Notes: generated by a model from the letters alone, not told the origin. A stretch of DNA of 64,000 bases from Oligoflexia bacterium (GCA_028277945.1 JANQFH010000068.1:310001-374000), one strand, 5' to 3'. Positions 17,664-26,025 are shown, numbered from the stretch's first letter. Numbers and translations: made by a program.

Positions 17664-18008
17664 ATGGTACTCATAGTAGAAGAGCTTGAAGTTGAATTCT
17701 ATGAAGATACTTCAGGCAAATGCCCGTTTCTTGAATGGCAGGAATCGCTTAGAGATAGAAGGGTTGAGGCCAAAATCGATAAGCGGATTCAACGTATACG
17801 AACAGGTAATCTTGGTGACTGTAAGCGCCTAAAGGAAGCAGACGGTATTTGGGAATTAAGAATGGATTTCGGGCCTGGCTATCGCCTTTATTATGGGAGG
17901 GACGGAAACAAATTGATCGTCTTGCTTTGTGGCGGAATTAAGAGAACCCAAGATGCCGATATTGAAAGAGCTGAGAAGTATTGGCGTGATTATCAGGAGA
18001 GAAAGTAA
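17664..18008 (+). CDS. HigB-like addiction-module toxin (phage Gp49-related RelE superfamily)
   Basis: A 114-residue protein of the RelE superfamily branch that includes HigB and phage Gp49-like killers. Typical features are FLEWQESLRDRRVEAKIDKRIQRI, GNLGDCKRLKEADGIWELRMDFGPGYRLYYGRDG and a C-terminal VLLCGGIKRTQDADIERA, which match the addiction-module killer subfamily. Expected activity is ribosome-dependent mRNA cleavage. The toxin precedes the antitoxin and overlaps it by one base, the HigBA order. No good ribosome-binding site precedes the ATG, consistent with low toxin translation. Confidence 0.9.
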   Translation: MVLIVEELEVEFYEDTSGKCPFLEWQESLRDRRVEAKIDKRIQRIRTGNLGDCKRLKEADGIWELRMDFGPGYRLYYGRDGNKLIVLLCGGIKRTQDADIERAEKYWRDYQERK

Positions 18009-18319
18009 TGGCTCCTCAAACTAGAAAATTTAGAGACGTTTTGCATAGAAAGTTACAAGATCCAGAGTACGCTCTAGAGTTCTTGAATACCGCGCTTGAG
18101 GAATATCAAGAAGACCGTGATTTGCCGACTTTCCTGCTCTGCCTACGTGATTTGGCTGCAGCTCGTGGATTCCAGGAACTTGCGGAAAAAATGGATAAGG
18201 ATAGGGGCAGTATATACCGGTCTTTCAGTAAAAAGGGCAACCCAGCATTCCACACCGTTTTTGATCTCTTAAACGCGCTAGGTTTTTACATACCCAAAGC
18301 TGAACTCAAGGCTTCTTAA
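18008..18319 (+). CDS. HigA-like antitoxin (XRE-type HTH)
   Basis: A 103-residue helix-turn-helix protein of the probable addiction-module antidote family. The N-terminal part has the family's DPEYALEFLNTALEEYQEDRD segment. A lambda-repressor-like HTH follows: FQELAEKMDKDRGSIYRSFSKKGNPAFHTVFDLLNALG. It should neutralise the upstream toxin and autoregulate. Its ATG overlaps the toxin stop by one base (TAATG). A diverged paralogue lies at 19157-19483 without a toxin beside it. Confidence 0.9.
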   Translation: MAPQTRKFRDVLHRKLQDPEYALEFLNTALEEYQEDRDLPTFLLCLRDLAAARGFQELAEKMDKDRGSIYRSFSKKGNPAFHTVFDLLNALGFYIPKAELKAS

Positions 18320-18343
18320 CTGAAACATAACCGGTCGCTCCCC

Positions 18344-19111
18344 TTACTGATTAGCCGGTTGCATGAAGAGCAAGGCAAGAATCGTTCTTTGAGGCTCTTC
18401 AATATCTGGAATTGCGTTATAGATGATTCGGGCCGACCAGCATTTTTCGGCTTTCGATAGCTCCTGCTTATCTTTGCCCGCCTCGAAGTTTTTCCTTAAT
18501 CTTTGCCCTTTTTCTTCACCAATTACCCTAAAAAGTAATTTAATCGCGTCTTGGGTATCCTCAGCCGTAATCTGTCTAGCGGGTGCCTCATCCAATTCCA
18601 ATTTCATCGCCATTACGGAAATATCCCACCACACTTTGAGCTGATCCCTCGGTAAACTGGTGACTAAATTTAGAAACGTGGCATGATCCATACCAGAAAA
18701 CATACCGCTACAAACGTCAAGATCCGAGCTTTCGGCCCAACTTTGGTAAAAGGCAAGGCGTTGCAACAGATGCTGACTATCGAGTCGTTTAAGACCAGCT
18801 GTTACTAGTTTTGCACCAATTAATTTGGCCTCTTCTTCTGGCAGCTCCTCCATCATTTTTTCCAGCCGCGGATGGTCTTTAATGGGCACTATGCCCTCTT
18901 TTATCAAACGGTGTAACGAGAAAGGAGGGAAAAGCCATACTTGAGACAGAGTTGACCCCAGTCCAAACCCAAGCACACCGAAAATACTCATAAGATAGAG
19001 AAAGAGTTTCGATTCCTTTTTGATTTTGAAAAATCGTGAAACCGGTATTATAAGAAGGACTCCAAAAAAACACCCCACCATGCCCACCAAGGTTGAAGTA
19101 AAATCAATCAT
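18344..19111 (-). CDS. Membrane protein with cytoplasmic helical domain, unknown function
   Basis: A 255-residue protein with two N-terminal membrane spans (about residues 7-26 and 36-55) and a soluble C-terminal domain rich in charged helices. No recognised family or catalytic motif. It begins 45 bp downstream of an orphan HigA-like regulator on the same strand, so the two may form an operon. Whether it is a toxin-like partner of that regulator is speculation. GC content and codon use are lower than in the flanking housekeeping genes, as in the rest of this accessory stretch. Confidence 0.75.
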   Translation of the reverse strand: MIDFTSTLVGMVGCFFGVLLIIPVSRFFKIKKESKLFLYLMSIFGVLGFGLGSTLSQVWLFPPFSLHRLIKEGIVPIKDHPRLEKMMEELPEEEAKLIGAKLVTAGLKRLDSQHLLQRLAFYQSWAESSDLDVCSGMFSGMDHATFLNLVTSLPRDQLKVWWDISVMAMKLELDEAPARQITAEDTQDAIKLLFRVIGEEKGQRLRKNFEAGKDKQELSKAEKCWSARIIYNAIPDIEEPQRTILALLFMQPANQ

Positions 19112-19156
19112 ACGTATTGCCCTCTTCTAAAGGTTGCGCTCCTCATAAGGACAGCC

Positions 19157-19483
19157 TTACTCATTGGCAGCTTTGTTAAATTCGAGTTGGAGTTTGCCAA
19201 ATTGGATACTAAGAGCGTCCATGACCTCAAGGACGGTGGAAAACAAGGGTTCACCATGCTCGGAGAAAGACTTGTAGAGGCTGGTGCGTGAGCGGCCGGT
19301 TTTGGTTGCCAGCTTGGACATGCCGTGGGCTTTGGCGACATCTTGAAGTGCCAATAGCAGAGGAGCGAACTCTTTGATTTGGTTGTAGTCCTCAAAGGCG
19401 GCGTTGAGATAGGCAACCGCCTCTTTGGGGTCTTTTAACTGTTCGTCCAGGAAATCTTCATATTTTCTTGTCTGTCTAGGCAC
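19157..19483 (-). CDS. Orphan HigA-like HTH protein (antitoxin paralogue)
   Basis: A 108-residue HTH protein clearly related to the antitoxin at 18008. They share PQTRKF/PRQTRKY, a DP-E-A--(F/Y)LN-A-E-Y core, and the HTH pattern LA-K-----R-S-Y-SFS--G-P-F-TV---(L/M)-AL. The start is GTG at 19483, with AGGAG 8 bases upstream; the nearby ATG is out of frame. Unlike its paralogue it has no RelE/HigB gene beside it. The adjacent downstream gene instead encodes a membrane protein. It may be a solitary repressor, an anti-addiction antitoxin, or half of a different two-gene system. Confidence 0.85.
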   Translation of the reverse strand: MPRQTRKYEDFLDEQLKDPKEAVAYLNAAFEDYNQIKEFAPLLLALQDVAKAHGMSKLATKTGRSRTSLYKSFSEHGEPLFSTVLEVMDALSIQFGKLQLEFNKAANE

Positions 19484-19665
19484 CTTTCATGCTCCTGTAA
19501 CTACGCCAATACGCTTTTGTCTCCTATAGAAGACGTTATGTCAATGAGCTAATTCAGAAAGGTTGAATTTTGGAGACCTAGAATAAAAGGCAGTACGGAA
19601 ATTGGACTTCTGAAATCGGATTCAAAACGATTTAGAAAACAGAAAACTAAACACGGTGTGGTAAT

Positions 19666-19761
19666 TGGCGGAAGTGCATGGGAATCGAACCCACCACCGA
19701 ACGGTTAGGTTCGGTCGCTGGATTTGAAGTCCAGGGTCTCCACCAGGAGGCAGGCACTTCC
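19666..19761 (-). tRNA. selC: tRNA-Sec (selenocysteine, anticodon TCA)
   Basis: Read on the minus strand. An 8-bp acceptor stem (GGAAGTGC pairing with GCACTTCC) is the hallmark of bacterial tRNA-Sec. The anticodon loop CTTCAAA has anticodon TCA (19727-19725), reading UGA. There is a long variable arm with a 7-bp stem ACCGAAC/GTTCGGT, a T arm TGGG-TTCGATT-CCCA, discriminator G and an encoded CCA (19668-19666). The long D arm pairs CCTCC with GGAG. The organism should therefore make at least one selenoprotein. None of selA, selB or selD is in the window. Confidence 0.96.
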
Positions 19762-19859
19762 AGAGGCTTGCCTCTATCAAAGCGTTGGCTGCATGTAAAC
19801 GGCAGTCATCGGCCTCGTTGAAGTTGTCTTTTTACCTAGGCGGGTTAGGGTAGAGGATT

Positions 19860-20612
19860 GTGGAATCGCTACAGGAAATCATCGGCGCGTTTACAACCTG
19901 GGAGCTGCTGCTCTTCTACTTTGCCGCCTTTCTTACCGCTATCCTTAATACCGTAGCTGGTTTTGCCGGGGGTATGGCGCTACTGGCGATCTTTTCCTTT
20001 TTTATGCATCCACAGATCTACATTCCCATGGTGGCGCTGGTGATGTTTGTGACCAATGTCGTGCGTTTGTGGATTTTGTGGCGAGAAATCCAGTGGCCAT
20101 TAGTACGCTCTTTTCTCATCGGCCTCTTACCCGGGGTTCTGCTTGGCGGCTATGGTTTTGCCGTACTACCCGCAAGGGTGTTGGAAGTGCTCTTGGGTGG
20201 TTTTCTGTTGCTCTATGTGGTGATCAGCGTGGTGCAGCGCCAATTGCTCTTTCGTGTGCGCTTGGGCCAGTTTTTGCCGGTTGGTTTTTTTGCCGGTGTC
20301 GTCTCGACAGTCATTGGCGCTGCTGGACCCTTTGTGGCACCCTTTGTCCTTGGTTTTGGCTTGAGCGGGCCGGTTTTTGTCGCCACAACCATTACGCTGC
20401 AAACCCTTACCCATTTTATCAAGCTATTTACCTATGCCTATGTAGGCGTGCTACCAGCGGGAGCTGCACTCTTTGCGCTGCTGTTGTCAGTTGCCCTCAT
20501 ACCAGCCATCTTTGTGGGTAGGTGGGCGGGCATGCGGGTCAAACCACGAGCGTTTCGCACCTTAATCCTTGTGCTGCTGGCAATTGTCGGTTTGCGATTC
20601 CTCTTCTTTTGA
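19860..20612 (+). CDS. TauE/SafE-family sulfite/anion exporter-like permease
   Basis: A polytopic inner-membrane protein of 250 residues. It has about eight hydrophobic segments and the two family repeats, with the small-residue motifs NTVAGFAGGMALLAIF (about residues 26-41) and VVSTVIGAAGPFVAPFVLG (about 143-161). Members move sulfite, sulfoacetate or other organosulfur anions; the substrate here is unknown. The start is GTG at 19860 with AGAGG 5 bases upstream. It is not obviously in an operon: tRNA-Sec lies upstream on the other strand and the DnaA-box region lies downstream. Confidence 0.88.
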   Translation: MESLQEIIGAFTTWELLLFYFAAFLTAILNTVAGFAGGMALLAIFSFFMHPQIYIPMVALVMFVTNVVRLWILWREIQWPLVRSFLIGLLPGVLLGGYGFAVLPARVLEVLLGGFLLLYVVISVVQRQLLFRVRLGQFLPVGFFAGVVSTVIGAAGPFVAPFVLGFGLSGPVFVATTITLQTLTHFIKLFTYAYVGVLPAGAALFALLLSVALIPAIFVGRWAGMRVKPRAFRTLILVLLAIVGLRFLFF

Positions 20613-20649
20613 AAAATGGCCATACATTACATGACCTTAATCGAGAAAG

Positions 20650-20859
20650 TTATCCACAGCTGTGGATAAATTAGCGATCGTAAGAGTGGAAGTTGTGCAT
20701 CTGCCTAGAGGGGATGAAGAGTTCTATTAAACTGCTGAAACTAGAACTCGAATTCGAATTGCCTAAAAAGTAGTCAATTTGTTAAAGCCCTTGTCCTCAC
20801 AGCTTTTTTTGTCTTTTTGGGCGGTTTTTCCAAAAGTTATCCACAGAAAGTGTGGACAA
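20650..20859. promoter_or_regulatory. DnaA-box cluster: candidate replication origin or DnaA-regulated site
   Basis: Two inverted pairs of DnaA boxes. TTATCCACA (20650-20658) faces TGTGGATAA (20661-20669) across 2 bp, and TTATCCACA (20837-20845) faces TGTGGACAA (20851-20859) across 5 bp. Three match the E. coli R1 consensus exactly; the fourth differs by one base. Between the pairs is an AT-rich stretch (about 20727-20785). The whole gene-free gap is 306 bp (20613-20918). dnaA, dnaN, gyrB and mnmG are not in the window, so this could be oriC, a DnaA-titration site, or a DnaA-controlled promoter of the ferredoxin gene. Confidence 0.6.
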
Positions 20860-20918
20860 AGAGAGGAGTTTCAATTTAAAATTCAATGGGTTAGACTCTA
20901 AGCGAGACTGCAGCTCTT

Positions 20919-21221
20919 ATGCCCAAGGTAACCTTTCTCATGGATGGTGACGAGTCTTCTGGCGACTTTGAGTCTGGAACCAGACTATTGCATGCTGCGC
21001 AGAAACTCGAAGTGCCGATCATCTCCACCTGTGGTGGCCAGCCCAGTTGTACGGATTGCCGTGTTAAGGTGTTGCAGGGGATGGAGAACCTCTCCAAGCC
21101 AGAGTATGCCGAAGTCAGTCTGATCGGCTCCGTAAGCCACATTACCCAGGAGCGCCTCTCTTGTCAGGCTAAAGTGCGAGGTGATGTGTGCGTGCAGCCT
21201 CTACGTCTGCGGCGCCGCTGA
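20919..21221 (+). CDS. [2Fe-2S] ferredoxin, plant/adrenodoxin-like fold
   Basis: A 100-residue electron carrier. The cluster ligands are visible as CGGQPSCTDC (C-x5-C-x2-C, about residues 38-47) with the fourth Cys in RLSCQAK near residue 81. The C-x5-C spacing fits the Isc/adrenodoxin-type class better than photosynthetic ferredoxins. The N-terminal strand KVTFLMDGDESSGDF and the RVKVLQGMENLS segment fit the fold. The last 53 bp overlap the convergent radical SAM gene, an unusually long tail-to-tail overlap. Proximity suggests, but does not prove, that it supplies electrons to the radical SAM enzyme or to QueG. Confidence 0.9.
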   Translation: MPKVTFLMDGDESSGDFESGTRLLHAAQKLEVPIISTCGGQPSCTDCRVKVLQGMENLSKPEYAEVSLIGSVSHITQERLSCQAKVRGDVCVQPLRLRRR

Positions 21222-23775
21222 GTTTTGCTAAGGGTGCTACCGCGGCCATCGGTGGCTGCTTCTCAAGGGCAAAGATTGCCGACCAAATCTCTGGACACCC
21301 CAGCTCTTGGGTGAGGAATTGTCCAACACGGGGTGGAGCGCCTTGGCTGCTATTCCACTTTAGGGTGAACTCTACATCCAGTGGATTTTGATTGTAGAGG
21401 ATAAAGTTTTCTAGAAGGCTAGCCGAGCAATCTCCCTGATCTTTGTGGCTGGCGAGCTGCGTTGCCCTCTTGCCTACCGAGTTGACCACCACGGCTTGTT
21501 CAACTGAGAGCTCATCGCCAATTTGTCTAAGGCGGAAACGACTCTGGCATGGTTTGCTAATGTTTTCTCCCACGGCTTTTTCATGGATTTCAATGGCACT
21601 GAGTTCTTCAGGTAGAAAATCGTGCAGCTGAACTAAGAGCTTGTCTGCAATGAACTCTGGCAACTCTCCGAGCACATGGAATTGTACCTGCTCATAGCCA
21701 CTGGCAACACCAACGGGTAGTGCCGGAGAAAAACTGAGTTTGGCATGAGGTGAGTAGCCCTGGGAATACTTTAAGTACAGACCGTTTTGTTTCAGCGCCT
21801 GTTTGAGACCGCGTTCGATAAGATTGGCCATATCACGCTGTCCGAGCCAGCGCAGCTTACCCTGTTTGGTATAGGTGAGAACCAACGTTGTAAACGTGTT
21901 TGGGTCGATTGCATTGCCCGCTTGGTTTTCAAGTGGTTTGGTGTCAATGAGTTCGTCAAGGCGATCGACCTTGGGTGCCAATTTGATGTCCTTGTAGTTG
22001 CCGGGGATGCCGCAGTGGTGACAATCACCCCACTTGCAGTCACTGACACCAACGCCGGCATAGGCACGCTGACGTTCCTTAGCGAGATAGTTTTTTGCCA
22101 AGCCAATGTGGATAAAGTCCCACGGTAGCAATTTGTCCATAGGTTGCTCGCGAATAAAGGGCATGGGATCGACAGCCGATTCCTCAAAGGCGCGCATCCA
22201 ACCGGCGAAATTGAAATGCTCGGAGAAGCTATCGAAGCAGTGGCCGTTCTTATAATAGTTGTAGATCGCTTTGGCCACGGAACGGTCACCCCGGCTAAGC
22301 ACGCATTCGATAAAAGCCTCTTTGGGCTCATGCCATTTGAGCTTTGTCTGTCTGTGGATGAGGTTTTCTTGCAGGTAGCGCAAGTGATCTTCCAGCTCGG
22401 CCAACTCTCGAAAGGGTTCCCACTGAAAGGGGGTAAAGGGTTTGGGCACAAAGGTGCCAATGCTGACGTGCACTCGCTTGGGGCGACCACTCTTTGGCGC
22501 TATCCCGAGGATGTTTTCCGTTAGCGTGATGATGCTCTTAATGTCGGTACGGGTCTCTGTAGGTAGGTTGATCATGATATAGAGTTTGATGAGGTTCCAA
22601 CCTTTGCTAAAGGCAATACGAGCAGCCTCCAACATTTCAGCATCGGAGATGTTTTTGTTGATCACACGGCGTAGCCTCTCACTACCTGCTTCAGGTGCGA
22701 AGGTGAAACCACTGCGACGCACTTCACCCGCTTGATCGGCGAGTTTGACCGAGAGCGCGTCAGCACGCAACGACGGCAGTGAAATGGAAATCTTGTCCTG
22801 TTTGAACTGCTGGTTGATCGCCCGGGTGAGTGGTTCCACTTGCGAGTAGTCTGCTGTCGACAGGGAGAGCAGACCAAGCTCATCTACACCCGTGGCATCG
22901 ATTCCCTTTTTAGCTAGTTTAAGAATGTCTTGGACTGCCATCTCACGTGCGGGACGATAGAAGTAGCCAGCTTGACAGTATCGACAGCCTTGGGTGCAAC
23001 CACGCATCACCTCGACGCTAACGCGGTCGTGTACGGTTTTGATCACAGGTACTAATGGGGTTTCCGGGTAGTTGGCGGGGTTGAGATCACTTACCCAGCG
23101 CCGTTTGATACGCTCGGCAAATGGAATCGATTCATTACGCTGAATTCTAGCTGCATGGTTGTGGATTTGTGGCACATAAAAACCCCGTAGCTGCGCCAGT
23201 GCCTCAAGTCGACGCTGTCGGCTAGGGATGTCACGAAAAATCTGCAACATCTCCTCTATCGCCTCTTCAGCATCGCCTATGAGAATAAAATCAAAAAAAT
23301 CAGCAACCGGTTCTGGATTGCACATGGTGGGTCCACCCGCAGCGATAATCGGGTCGTAATTACGGCGCTGGTCTGCAAAGAGAGGAATCTGCGCCAAATC
23401 CAACAGGTAGGGTATGTTGCTGTAGTTGAGCTCGGTTTGCAGAGAGAAGCCAACGAGATCAAGCTTCTTTAAAGGAGTACGGCTCTCTAGCGTAAGCAGT
23501 GGTAGCTCGCGTTGTTTGAGCAGGCTTGCCATATCGTGCCACGGAGCAAAAACACGTTCGGCGTAACTATCATCGTGGCGATTGATGAGTTCATAGAGGA
23601 TACGGATGCCATTGTGCGACATGCCGATCTCATAGATGTCTGGAAAGACTATGCCGACATGTACTTTGATTTGATCGAGCGTCTTAGTGACTGCATGGGG
23701 CTCACCGCCGACGTAGCGTCCAGGTTTTTCTACATAAGGTAGTAGAGCTTCCCATTGGCGGGCAAGACGGTGCAT
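21169..23775 (-). CDS. Radical SAM protein fused to a DUF2344 domain
   Basis: An 868-residue two-part protein. The N-terminal half is the B12-binding-type/radical SAM family TIGR03960-like: GGEPHAV, AGGPTMCNPEP, then the [4Fe-4S]-SAM motif C260-x3-C264-x2-C267 (RGCTQGCRYCQAG), and FTFAPEAGSERLR. The C-terminal half (from about 640) begins LTYTKQGKLRWLGQRDMANLIERGLKQA, the DUF2344 (TIGR03936) pattern. In many bacteria the two parts are fused or adjacent and often sit beside ribonuclease G. The reaction is unknown; a role in RNA modification has been guessed from neighbours. It overlaps the ferredoxin gene by 53 bp at the 3' end. Confidence 0.93.
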   Translation of the reverse strand: MHRLARQWEALLPYVEKPGRYVGGEPHAVTKTLDQIKVHVGIVFPDIYEIGMSHNGIRILYELINRHDDSYAERVFAPWHDMASLLKQRELPLLTLESRTPLKKLDLVGFSLQTELNYSNIPYLLDLAQIPLFADQRRNYDPIIAAGGPTMCNPEPVADFFDFILIGDAEEAIEEMLQIFRDIPSRQRRLEALAQLRGFYVPQIHNHAARIQRNESIPFAERIKRRWVSDLNPANYPETPLVPVIKTVHDRVSVEVMRGCTQGCRYCQAGYFYRPAREMAVQDILKLAKKGIDATGVDELGLLSLSTADYSQVEPLTRAINQQFKQDKISISLPSLRADALSVKLADQAGEVRRSGFTFAPEAGSERLRRVINKNISDAEMLEAARIAFSKGWNLIKLYIMINLPTETRTDIKSIITLTENILGIAPKSGRPKRVHVSIGTFVPKPFTPFQWEPFRELAELEDHLRYLQENLIHRQTKLKWHEPKEAFIECVLSRGDRSVAKAIYNYYKNGHCFDSFSEHFNFAGWMRAFEESAVDPMPFIREQPMDKLLPWDFIHIGLAKNYLAKERQRAYAGVGVSDCKWGDCHHCGIPGNYKDIKLAPKVDRLDELIDTKPLENQAGNAIDPNTFTTLVLTYTKQGKLRWLGQRDMANLIERGLKQALKQNGLYLKYSQGYSPHAKLSFSPALPVGVASGYEQVQFHVLGELPEFIADKLLVQLHDFLPEELSAIEIHEKAVGENISKPCQSRFRLRQIGDELSVEQAVVVNSVGKRATQLASHKDQGDCSASLLENFILYNQNPLDVEFTLKWNSSQGAPPRVGQFLTQELGCPEIWSAIFALEKQPPMAAVAPLAKLSGAADVEAARTHHLAL

Positions 23776-23808
23776 CTTTACTCTCTATAACCGAAAGTAA
23801 GCCGTGGT

Positions 23809-24762
23809 TCAACCAACCCTAGCTGCGGTGAGATTGTCTTGTACGGCGTCTAGATTGCGTTGCCATCCCTTATGACCACAGCGCTCAAGCGGACTATCAC
23901 CAATGAGGTCCCAGAAGGACGTTGCCGTGGGTGTTTGCAGTTTATTAAGATCCCCCTCAATCAGCAACGGGTTGATGCCGGCGTTGTAAAAGTCGCCATC
24001 TACAGCATCACGGTTCCAAGGGCATACCTCTTGGCAGATGTCACAGCCGAACAGATGCTCAGCGACCATACTCTTCTCCTGTTGGGTGAAGTCGCCACGC
24101 TTTTCAATGGTGAGATAGGCGATGCACTTACGGCTGTCTAACGTATAGGGGGCAACTAGTGCACCGGTAGGACAGGCGTCAAGACAGGCTGTGCAGCTAC
24201 CACAGTGAGCCCTGCTTGGTTGACTGGGAGTGAGCTCAAGATCGGTGAGAATCTCGCCAAGAAAGAGATAGGATCCTAGCTTCCTATCCATGAGCATGGC
24301 GTTTTTACCAATCCAACCAATGCCTGCACGCGCTGCGTATTCGCGCTCCAGCACCGGTGCGGTATCGACACAGAAGCGTGCTCGTGCCTGCAGGCCAAAC
24401 TCAGCAGAGAAGAGCTGCCAGAATTGGCGCATTTTTGTCTTTAGCAGCTGGTGGTAATCACGACCCAGAGCATAACGGGCAACCTTCCCTTTGCGTTTGG
24501 TTTCTCCGCCTTGGCTTTGCTTCTTGCTGTTATAACTCCAGGCAAAACAGAGGATGCTACGCGCGCCTGGCAGCAGTTTTGTTGGATCGAGACGCAAGGA
24601 AGCATGTTTTTGCATGTAGTGCATCTCACCGTGCATACCAGCTGCAAGCCATTGCAGATATGCCTCTTGTTGGTCTGGGGGGGTTGTAGTAGCTACACCT
24701 ACGGCATCGAGGCCAACCTCTCTGCACAGTTGGTTGAGCTTGGTTTGACTGACTTGTAACAT
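23809..24762 (-). CDS. queG: Epoxyqueuosine reductase QueG
   Basis: Cytoplasmic cobalamin-dependent iron-sulfur enzyme that reduces epoxyqueuosine to queuosine in tRNA, the last step of the pathway. 317 residues. Visible: the catalytic Asp in CVDTAPVLERE (Asp133), AGIGWIGKNAML, and two [4Fe-4S] sets, C187-x2-C190-x2-C193-x3-C197 and C240-x2-C243-x3-C247 (GCDICQEVCPWN). It is 19 bp downstream of wecB and 33 bp upstream of the radical SAM gene on the same strand. No other queuosine genes are in the window. Confidence 0.95.
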   Translation of the reverse strand: MLQVSQTKLNQLCREVGLDAVGVATTTPPDQQEAYLQWLAAGMHGEMHYMQKHASLRLDPTKLLPGARSILCFAWSYNSKKQSQGGETKRKGKVARYALGRDYHQLLKTKMRQFWQLFSAEFGLQARARFCVDTAPVLEREYAARAGIGWIGKNAMLMDRKLGSYLFLGEILTDLELTPSQPSRAHCGSCTACLDACPTGALVAPYTLDSRKCIAYLTIEKRGDFTQQEKSMVAEHLFGCDICQEVCPWNRDAVDGDFYNAGINPLLIEGDLNKLQTPTATSFWDLIGDSPLERCGHKGWQRNLDAVQDNLTAARVG

Positions 24763-24781
24763 TTACCTGCCTGCAGCGCTG

Positions 24782-25906
24782 CTATGCTCGGAGATATTCA
24801 ACCAAGTGGGTTGCAATGCGCTCTCCGGTCCGACCATCCCATTGCCATTTGCTGAAGTCCTGTGGCGTTTTGCTGTTTCCAGCAAGGATTTCGCGGCAGA
24901 CGGCCAAGACTTTGTCACTGTTGGTACCAACGAGATAGTTCGTGCCAAAATCAACGGTAAATGGCCGTTCGGTATTTTCTCTGAGCGTTACACATGGAAT
25001 ATCGAGGACGCTTGTCTCCTCTTGTAGGCCGCCGGAATCGGTTAGAACCAGACGAGATTGCAACACTAGGCTGAGAAAGTTGAGATAGCTCTGCGGCTCA
25101 ACCACCGAGATCTTTTGGTTGTTTTTCAACGTACCTAACAAACCAAATAGTTCGAGATTCTTTTTAGTACGTGGATGTACTGGAAAGACCAAGGGGAGCT
25201 CCTGACTCAGTTCTCCAAGCAAACCGACCATTTTTTTTAACTGTTCTGGAACATCAACGTTGGAGGGTCGATGTAGTGTGACGATGGCGTAGCCTTTGGC
25301 CGGCAGTGATAGAGCTTGCCACTGTTGCATGGCTTCCGCCTGCTTTTGATAACGCACAAGATAGTCGATCATAATGTTGCCGACCATGTGGATCTTTTTG
25401 CTGTCAACACCCTCCTTAGCGAGTTGTTCATCTGCCATTGGATGTGTGGTGAAGAGCAGCTCACATATGACATCCGTACAGATACGGTTGATCTCCTCGG
25501 GCATACGGCGGTCAAAGCTGCGCAGGCCAGCTTCTACGTGAGCAACAGGTATATGGTTTTGTACAGCAACCCAGGCGCTAGCAAAGGTGGAGTTGACATC
25601 ACCAACGACCACGACCAGATTAGGTTTTAATTGCAACAGTTCTTTCTCCAGGGCAACCATGATACGACCGGTCTGATCACCCAAAAGGCCGCCCGCTATA
25701 CCTAAATAGATGTCAGGTTGACGTAGCTTAAGGTCGCGAAAGAAGACCTCTGACATATTGGTATCGAAATGTTGGCCGGTGTGCAGAATAACGTGTTCAA
25801 TACTTGAATGCTGTTTTAGCGATTCTTCAATCGGCCCTACCTTCATAAAGTTAGGACGCGTGCCAACAACAGAGAGGATGACGCGTTTTTGCTCAGAGGC
25901 GGACAT
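24782..25906 (-). CDS. wecB: UDP-N-acetylglucosamine 2-epimerase (non-hydrolysing)
   Basis: Makes UDP-ManNAc from UDP-GlcNAc for surface polysaccharides, 374 residues. It has the N-terminal VGTRPNFMKVGPI motif, HTGQHFDTNMSEVFF, the loop VHGDVNSTFASA-like VGDVNSTFASAWVA, HVEAGLRSFDRRMPEEINR and the C-terminal LTDSGGLQEETSVLDIPCVTLRENTERP, which bind the nucleotide. The His-Glu pair in HVEAGLR and the Glu in MPEEINR are intact. It faces the polysaccharide genes at 26 kb divergently, across 119 bp that should hold both promoters. Confidence 0.95.
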   Translation of the reverse strand: MSASEQKRVILSVVGTRPNFMKVGPIEESLKQHSSIEHVILHTGQHFDTNMSEVFFRDLKLRQPDIYLGIAGGLLGDQTGRIMVALEKELLQLKPNLVVVVGDVNSTFASAWVAVQNHIPVAHVEAGLRSFDRRMPEEINRICTDVICELLFTTHPMADEQLAKEGVDSKKIHMVGNIMIDYLVRYQKQAEAMQQWQALSLPAKGYAIVTLHRPSNVDVPEQLKKMVGLLGELSQELPLVFPVHPRTKKNLELFGLLGTLKNNQKISVVEPQSYLNFLSLVLQSRLVLTDSGGLQEETSVLDIPCVTLRENTERPFTVDFGTNYLVGTNSDKVLAVCREILAGNSKTPQDFSKWQWDGRTGERIATHLVEYLRA

Positions 25907-26025
25907 GCCGGCTTTTACTTACCTGCGCTGTACAGTGACAGATCGTATTTGCCGTGTCAATTGCTCACAGTCTCTATGCCCTTGGCTTTCTTGACTTTTA
26001 CAGGGTGAGCTGTGAGGATACCGCT

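Noticed and set aside
22107-22115. A further perfect DnaA box TGTGGATAA
   Set aside because: It lies alone inside the radical SAM coding region and is explained by the encoded residues, so I did not add it to the origin candidate.
19860-24762. A selenoprotein near tRNA-Sec
   Set aside because: All genes here read through without an in-frame TGA at a conserved Cys/Sec position, and flanking gaps show no continuation of a reading frame across TGA.
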